This document shows positions 13,617 to 17,396 of a DNA stretch of 17,396 nucleotides, one piece after another. This DNA comes from REEB426 sp964551975 (GTDB lineage: Bacteria; Actinomycetota; Actinomycetes; S36-B12). Location: contig CAZKFI010000052.1 of assembly GCA_964551975.1 (NCBI GenBank), positions 1 to 17,396 of the forward strand, given 5' to 3'. Positions within the stretch are counted from its first letter, which is position 1. Every line of letters begins with the position of its first letter. The notes under the pieces were generated by a model, which was not told where the DNA came from, did no database searches, and was given only the letters and a program-made list of their open reading frames with translations. The position numbers and the translations under genes are program-made.

Positions 13617-13844
13617 GTGGAGGTCAAGATCGGGGTGCAGGACACCCCGCGGGAACTGACCCTGGAGAGCAACCAGACACCGGAGGAGATCCGGTCGGCA
13701 GTGCAGGCGGCACTCTCCGGTGGCACCCTGCTGGAACTGACCGACGATCGCGGGCGCACACTGCTCGTGCCCGCCGCGAAGATCGCCTACGTGGAGGTCG
13801 GTCCGTCGGCATCACGCCGCGTCGGTTTCGGCACCCCGGCCTAG
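13617..13844 (+). CDS. DUF3107 family small protein
   Basis: 75 residues from GTG 13617, with AAAGGA 7 nt upstream. The pattern MEVKIGVQDTPRELTLES, then TPEEIRSAVQAAL, a DDRGRTLLVPAAKIAYVEVG region, and the end SRRVGFG is that of DUF3107 (PF11305), a small actinobacterial family with a mixed beta/alpha fold and no assigned biochemical role. It begins 66 nt after the TetR gene on the same strand and is probably co-transcribed with it. This TetR-DUF3107 pair, with the ferritin-like and DEAD-box genes beyond it, is conserved in Actinomycetota, which suggests a shared but undefined task. It ends 38 nt before the convergent ferritin-like gene, with no evident terminator in between. Confidence 0.9.
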   Translation: MEVKIGVQDTPRELTLESNQTPEEIRSAVQAALSGGTLLELTDDRGRTLLVPAAKIAYVEVGPSASRRVGFGTPA

Positions 13845-13882
13845 ACAGTCGGCCTTACCACCAGCGCGCGAGCAATGGCGGG

Positions 13883-14596
13883 CTAGGCGGCAAGTCCAAG
13901 CGCCGCCATACGTCGCGTGTGATTTTCCGTAAGACGCGCCAGCATGCGGCCGATTTCAGCGAGATCGGCACCTGGGCGATCCACTCCGCCCACGAGTAGC
14001 GCCGAAAGCGCGTCCCTTTCAGCCGCTACCCGCTGAGCCTGGGAGAGCGCCTCACCGACGAGTCGTCGTCCCCATAGGGCGAGTCGGCCTGCAACGCGTG
14101 GATCCTCGGCGATCACGGCGCGAACGCGATCCACGACGAATGCGGCGTGGCCAAGGTCCTGACAGACCTCTTGAACCAAGCGTCGCGTATTGGGATCCAC
14201 GTAGTTGGCGATCTCTAGGTAGAAGTCTGTTGCGATGCCATCGCCCACGTACGCCTTGATCATTCCCTCGAGCCAGTCGCTGGGCGCTGTGTGGACGTGG
14301 AAGTCATCGAGAGGTCGGCGAAATGGCGCCATCGCCTCTTCGGGGTCAGCGCCAAGTTCCTGCAAGCGCTCACGCAGCAGCGTGAAGTGACGGTATTCGG
14401 CCGTGGCTGCATCGGCCAGACCAGCCTTATCGGCGACGGTTGGGGCCATGGCGGCGTCCGCGGCCATCCGTTCAAAGGCGGTCAACTCCCCGTAGGCCAG
14501 CACGGCCAGCAGGTCGATGACCGCTGCTCGATACTCCGGTGACCAGTCAGCGCTTTCAGCCGATTGGTCGAGGGATTCCGACCCAGAAAGTGTCAC
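13883..14596 (-). CDS. Ferritin-like fold protein (MiaE_2 / PF13794 type)
   Basis: 237 residues from GTG 14596. The chain is almost all helical. Helix one carries YGELTAFERM with Glu37, and helix two ATAEYRHF with Glu67 and His70, the E...ExxH half of a carboxylate-bridged di-iron site. The second half of the site is less plain: candidates are Asp119/Asp124/Glu128 in the GDGIATDFYLEIANYVD segment and His150 in CQDLGH. Relatives are annotated as ferritin-like or as tRNA-(ms2io6A)-hydroxylase-like, but tRNA hydroxylation has not been shown for this subfamily as far as I know. The gene is divergent from the DEAD-box helicase, an arrangement also present in Mycobacterium. TACGCT lies 7 nt before the GTG. 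A frame from further upstream (to 14809) would overlap the helicase and is rejected. Confidence 0.87.
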   Translation of the reverse strand: MTLSGSESLDQSAESADWSPEYRAAVIDLLAVLAYGELTAFERMAADAAMAPTVADKAGLADAATAEYRHFTLLRERLQELGADPEEAMAPFRRPLDDFHVHTAPSDWLEGMIKAYVGDGIATDFYLEIANYVDPNTRRLVQEVCQDLGHAAFVVDRVRAVIAEDPRVAGRLALWGRRLVGEALSQAQRVAAERDALSALLVGGVDRPGADLAEIGRMLARLTENHTRRMAALGLAA

Positions 14597-14603
14597 GATC
14601 GCG

Positions 14604-14609
14604 AGCGTA
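14604..14609 (-). promoter_or_regulatory. -10 box (TACGCT) of the ferritin-like gene, leaderless
   Basis: TACGCT, 7 nt (CGCGATC), then GTG at 14596. The same hexamer serves the collagen-like gene at 354-359. Confidence 0.45.
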
Positions 14610-14622
14610 GCCGCAGGCGGGG

Positions 14623-14628
14623 TACAGT
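14623..14628 (+). promoter_or_regulatory. Candidate -10 box (TACAGT) of the helicase gene
   Basis: TACAGT faces right in the space between the divergent ferritin-like and helicase genes. It would give a 5' leader of roughly 90 nt before CTG 14724. TAGATA at 14636-14641 is an alternative, so this call is weak. Confidence 0.25.
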
Positions 14629-14723
14629 GGCGGTCTAGATACGGCAGTCTTGCCACGTCGGAGGGATCCGGCGAACACGAACTCCGGGGGCACGAACCCT
14701 CGAAGCTGAACACTGGAGTACCT

Positions 14724-16205
14724 CTGAGCAACACCACAGCAATCGCCCCTACATTCGCCGAACTCGGCGCTGACCCCCGCATCGCACAAGCGCTCGCTGA
14801 CGAAGGCATCGAACGAGCGTTCCCAATTCAGGAACAGTGCCTGCCGCTGGCCCTCGAAGGCAAGGACCTCATCGGTCAGGCGAAGACGGGTACCGGCAAG
14901 ACCCTTGGATTCGGCATCCCACTACTGCAGCGGCTGGACCTAGTAACGGATCGCACTCGCCCACAAGCGCTAGTCGTCGTGCCAACACGCGAACTCTGTG
15001 TGCAGGTAGCGAACGATTTGCAGCAGGCTGGTCGACTTATGGATGTGCGCGTACTGGCCGTGTATGGCGGTCGCGCCTATGAACCGCAGATTGAAGCGCT
15101 CACCAAGGGAGTCGACGTTGTCGTGGGCACCCCGGGTCGCGTCATCGACCTGATGACCCGCAAGGACCTCAGCCTGGCACGCGTTGGCACACTCGTTCTT
15201 GACGAGGCTGACGAGATGCTCGACATGGGCTTTCTGCCCGATGTCGAAAAGATCGTGGCGGCGACGCCGAGCTCGCGACAGACACTGCTGTTCTCGGCAA
15301 CCATGCCCGGCCAGATCCTCGCGTTGGCCCGGCGCTACATGACCCAGCCGACGCATATTCGTGCCGCCGCACCGGGTGACGAGAGCAGCACCGTCGATGC
15401 CATCGAGCAGCACGTCTGGCGTGCGCATCCAATGGATAAGACGGAGTTGATCGCCCGCATCCTGCAGGCCCAGGACCGTGGGCTGTGCATGGTGTTCACC
15501 CGCACCAAGCGCAAAGCGCAGCGGATCTGCGATGAGCTCACCGAGCGTGGGTTCGCCGTTGCCACGGTGCACGGAGACCTTGGCCAAGGCGCCCGAGAGC
15601 AGGCACTGCGCGCCTTCCGAGGCGGCAAGGTTGATGTGCTCGTCGCAACCGACGTTGCCGCCCGAGGCATCGACGTTGAGGGTGTTACCCACGTCGTGAA
15701 CTACGAATGCCCTGAGGATGAGAAGACCTACCTACACCGCGTGGGTCGCACGGGTCGCGCCGGCGCATCCGGCGTCGCCGTGACCCTCGTCGACTGGGAG
15801 GACATCTCCCGCTGGCAGATGATCAATCGAGCCTTGGGCCTGCCGTTCGCCGAACCCCTTGAGACGTACTCGACCAGTGACCACGTCTACGCCGGACTAA
15901 AGATTCCACCGGGTACCGGTGGCTCTCTGCCCCGCGGTGCTCAAACTCGAGCGGGCTTGGATGCCGAGCAGATCGAAGATCTTGGCGAAACCGGGAAGTC
16001 CGGAAGATCGCCGAAGGGCTCCCGTCGATCGGACCGGCCAACTGGCGCCAAGGGTGGCGACAAGTCAGGACGATCGCCGAAGAAGTCCAGGACTCCAGCG
16101 GCGGCAAACCGACCCCCTGCAGAAAGCTCCGGCACCGGGCAGCCACGGCGCAGGCGGCGCACCCGCGCTGGTCAGGCGGTGCCATCGCAGGCGGCGGAGC
16201 GCTGA
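14724..16205 (+). CDS. DEAD-box ATP-dependent RNA helicase
   Basis: 493 residues if it starts at CTG 14724. Motifs in order: Q motif Gln36 (FPIQ), Walker A AKTGTGKT (53-60), PTREL (87-91), TPGR (136-139), DEAD (160-163), SAT (191-193), MVFTRTK (256-262), ATDVAARGID (308-317) and HRVGRTGR (338-345). Both RecA-like domains are complete, so it should unwind short RNA duplexes, probably in ribosome assembly or RNA turnover. The tail from about 400 is disordered and basic, with two KSGRSPK units (425-431, 447-453) and RRRRR at 475-479, a likely RNA-binding tail. There is no ATG, GTG or TTG in frame between 14517 and the conserved FAELG; CTG 14724 has GGAG 5 nt upstream. The ATG at 14517 would add 69 unrelated residues antisense to the ferritin-like gene. 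Confidence 0.95.
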   Translation: MSNTTAIAPTFAELGADPRIAQALADEGIERAFPIQEQCLPLALEGKDLIGQAKTGTGKTLGFGIPLLQRLDLVTDRTRPQALVVVPTRELCVQVANDLQQAGRLMDVRVLAVYGGRAYEPQIEALTKGVDVVVGTPGRVIDLMTRKDLSLARVGTLVLDEADEMLDMGFLPDVEKIVAATPSSRQTLLFSATMPGQILALARRYMTQPTHIRAAAPGDESSTVDAIEQHVWRAHPMDKTELIARILQAQDRGLCMVFTRTKRKAQRICDELTERGFAVATVHGDLGQGAREQALRAFRGGKVDVLVATDVAARGIDVEGVTHVVNYECPEDEKTYLHRVGRTGRAGASGVAVTLVDWEDISRWQMINRALGLPFAEPLETYSTSDHVYAGLKIPPGTGGSLPRGAQTRAGLDAEQIEDLGETGKSGRSPKGSRRSDRPTGAKGGDKSGRSPKKSRTPAAANRPPAESSGTGQPRRRRRTRAGQAVPSQAAER

Positions 16206-16250
16206 TTCACGCATTCTGCGCGGCAACACAGCGACGCGGAACGCACCGAC

Positions 16251-17204
16251 CTACACTTCGAAAACGTCGCCCGCTGGTGCATCCTCAGCAATGCTTGGTA
16301 AGCCCGCCCAGGGTTCGCGCGCCGGCACTGCGGCCGAGCCTTCAGGGCAGTAGGCCCGAAAACCGCAGTAGCCGCAGAGCCCACTGACTCGTGGTGGGTA
16401 GACCTCCTCGACCAATGCCCCCGCAGCCAACTGTCGTTCCTGCTCGCGCATGTCCTGCGCGATCTGGTCGACCCGACGGAGCTGACGATCTATTGCCTCC
16501 GCACTGTGGTCCCACCCAGCGATGACGCCACTGGGGATGTGATGGAGTTCAACGCGCGTGCAGGGTCGCCTTAGGGACTGCTGAACACATGCCGCGTACA
16601 GTGCCATCGCCAGTGAGCTGCGTGCTTGATCCGCAGTGGGAATGCCGGCCCCGGTCTTGTAGTCAATGACGACCAGCGCATCCGAATCTCCTTCGCTGTC
16701 ACCATCGGCATCCACATGGCCGCTGCCATCGCCGTCGAAGTTACGGCTGTCGAAGCGGCGGCTGTCGAAGCGGCGGCTATCGAAGCGGCGGCTGTCGATT
16801 CGATCGATGCGTCCTTGGATGGCGGCATGGTCGGTTCGCGCTGCCAGGGTTCGCTCGCAGGAGACCGGTTCACGTGATGACTCCTGTGCCGTCACGTACT
16901 GCCAGGTGACATCGACGGCCCAATCGCGCCAGTGCAGGGATTGTTCGGCGTCCGCGAATCCGGCATCGGACCAATGCTGAGCCATGAGTGCGGACATGAC
17001 GGATTTCGCAGTGTCAGCGGTACCGTGCGCTGGCCACGGTTCCTGGTACCAGTCGCGTAGGACTGCGTGGATTGCCAGGCCAAGGGAGAGGTGAGCCCAG
17101 ACACCCTCTGAGCGTTGTCTCTGCACGTACTGCAGGAAGAAGCGACGCGGACAGTCCTGCCAGGTGGCGATCTTGCTGGGAGACAGGCTGAGCAGCTGCG
17201 GCAC
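16251..17204 (-). CDS. RecB-family PD-(D/E)XK nuclease with Fe-S cysteines and repeat insert
   Basis: 317 residues from GTG 17204. The order is that of PDDEXK_1 (PF12705) RecB-like exonucleases: LSPSKIATWQDCPRRFF with Cys18, GLAIHAVL with His46, GRIDRID with an acidic residue (Asp134 or Asp137), DYKTG with Asp181 and Lys183, and a QARSSLAMALYA helix (Gln193, Tyr203). C-terminal Cys277, Cys280 and Cys286 (CGYCGFRAYC) together with Cys18 match the four-cysteine 4Fe-4S clamp of AddB/Cas4-type nucleases. Between the two acidic motifs sits an insert: SRRFD three times, SRNFD, then an Asp/Gly-rich stretch to residue 175. It is a stand-alone domain without a helicase part, presumably acting on DNA ends; the substrate is unknown. 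It converges on the helicase with a 45-nt gap. TAGCGT lies 6 nt before the GTG. Confidence 0.9.
   Translation of the reverse strand: MPQLLSLSPSKIATWQDCPRRFFLQYVQRQRSEGVWAHLSLGLAIHAVLRDWYQEPWPAHGTADTAKSVMSALMAQHWSDAGFADAEQSLHWRDWAVDVTWQYVTAQESSREPVSCERTLAARTDHAAIQGRIDRIDSRRFDSRRFDSRRFDSRNFDGDGSGHVDADGDSEGDSDALVVIDYKTGAGIPTADQARSSLAMALYAACVQQSLRRPCTRVELHHIPSGVIAGWDHSAEAIDRQLRRVDQIAQDMREQERQLAAGALVEEVYPPRVSGLCGYCGFRAYCPEGSAAVPAREPWAGLPSIAEDAPAGDVFEV
16744..16803 (-). repeat. 15-bp tandem repeat coding for SRRFD, four copies
   Basis: Units 16744-16758 and 16759-16773 are identical (CGGCTGTCGAAGCGG on the plus strand), 16774-16788 has one change and 16789-16803 is degenerate at its end. Fifteen bases equal five codons, so expansion or loss keeps the nuclease frame. 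The units are inside the nuclease gene, between its two acidic motifs. Confidence 0.92.
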
Positions 17205-17210
17205 GACGTC

Positions 17211-17216
17211 ACGCTA
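17211..17216 (-). promoter_or_regulatory. -10 box (TAGCGT) of the nuclease gene, leaderless
   Basis: TAGCGT, GACGTC (6 nt), then GTG at 17204, in the 77-nt space shared with the divergent NUDIX gene. Confidence 0.5.
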
Positions 17217-17267
17217 GTTCACTCAGGCGCAGCTACAGATGATCGAAGGACAGCTGGTGACAAGGCC

Positions 17268-17273
17268 TAGCCT
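17268..17273 (+). promoter_or_regulatory. Candidate -10 box (TAGCCT) of the NUDIX gene
   Basis: TAGCCT, then 8 nt and ATG at 17282. No Shine-Dalgarno is seen in between, so a leaderless or nearly leaderless start is likely. Confidence 0.4.
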
Positions 17274-17281
17274 GTGGATCC

Positions 17282-17396
17282 ATGCCGTCCGGTGAGCCCA
17301 TCATCGCCTGCGTTGGTGCAGTGGTCTTCGATGCGCGAGCGCGGCTGCTGGTCATTCGGCGAGGTCAAGCACCCGCCATCGGGCAGTGGACACTTC
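17282..17396 (+). CDS. NUDIX hydrolase, N-terminal fragment
   Basis: The first 38 codons of a gene that runs out of the right edge. The translation MPSGEPIIACVGAVV, FDARARLLVIRRGQAP and AIGQWTL is the classic NUDIX opening: a first beta strand with GAVV, a strand LLVIRR, and QWTL immediately before where the Pro-Gly-Gly of the NUDIX box is expected. The catalytic GX5EX7REUXEEXGU box itself is beyond the window, so the activity cannot be confirmed. Such enzymes cut nucleoside diphosphates linked to another group, including damaged nucleotides. It is divergent from the RecB-type nuclease gene. Confidence 0.85.
   Translation, partial: MPSGEPIIACVGAVVFDARARLLVIRRGQAPAIGQWTL

Noticed and set aside
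14597..14809. N-terminal extension of the ferritin-like protein
   Set aside because: It would overlap the divergent helicase start and its promoter region; GTG 14596 has a -10 box 7 nt upstream and begins a normal N-terminus.
16206..16250. Terminator between the convergent helicase and nuclease genes
   Set aside because: I looked for a stem with a T run on either strand and found none convincing.
16626..16980. Plus-strand frames with Ala/Val/Glu or Ser/Lys/Arg repeats over 16744-16803
   Set aside because: They are alternative readings of the 15-bp repeat within the nuclease gene, with no start signal and no domain.

Overview
The window looks like a piece of an Actinomycetota (high-GC Gram-positive) chromosome. 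The evidence is gene content and order: prfB-ftsE-ftsX-M23 peptidase-smpB, and a TetR-DUF3107 / ferritin-like / DEAD-box helicase / RecB-type nuclease block that I recall from mycobacteria and streptomycetes. GC is high, GTG starts are frequent, and many genes lack a Shine-Dalgarno (SD) but carry a TANNNT box 6-8 nt before the start codon, the usual sign of leaderless mRNAs in this phylum. The genus cannot be fixed from the sequence alone.

Layout. (1) 1-347, minus strand: N-terminal part of a secreted collagen-like Gly-X-Y protein that runs off the left edge. (2) 512-877, minus: tmRNA (ssrA) with tag AKKTQSADAYALAA. (3) 990-6998, minus: a run with a VOC-fold protein, smpB, an M23 murein hydrolase with an N-terminal coiled coil, ftsX, ftsE, prfB and a secreted family-3 solute-binding protein. 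Transcription goes right to left, so prfB precedes ftsE, ftsX, M23, smpB, VOC and ssrA. (4) 7052-11803, minus: a compact Tad/Flp-type pilus operon in transcription order tadA/cpaF, tadB, tadC, small pilin-like protein, two TadE-like pseudopilins and a TadG-like protein, with four stop/start overlaps. (5) 11917-12843, minus: an alpha/beta hydrolase, divergent from a TetR regulator (12876-13550, plus), which is followed by a DUF3107 gene (13617-13844, plus). (6) 13883-14596, minus: a ferritin-like (MiaE_2-type) protein, divergent from a DEAD-box RNA helicase (plus, to 16205) that appears to start with CTG. (7) 16251-17204, minus: a RecB-family PD-(D/E)XK nuclease with iron-sulfur cysteines and an odd SRRFD tandem-repeat insert. 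(8) 17282 to the right edge, plus: the start of a NUDIX hydrolase.

How the genes fit together. SmpB and tmRNA are the two parts of trans-translation and sit about 600 nt apart on one strand. FtsE and FtsX form a membrane ATPase complex that elsewhere activates a periplasmic or extracellular coiled-coil peptidoglycan hydrolase; the M23 gene directly downstream is the obvious partner. The tad operon holds the ATPase, both platform proteins and pilin-like subunits, but no TadZ-type protein or prepilin peptidase in this window.

I see no phage, insertion sequence, CRISPR array, toxin-antitoxin pair or defence island, and no clear previously undescribed system. The most interesting observations are the repeated leaderless-promoter geometry, a TetR/hydrolase intergenic region where both -10 boxes touch one small palindrome, the apparent CTG start of the helicase, the repeat insert between nuclease motifs, a strong hairpin upstream of prfB, and a pilin candidate without the usual Glu+5.
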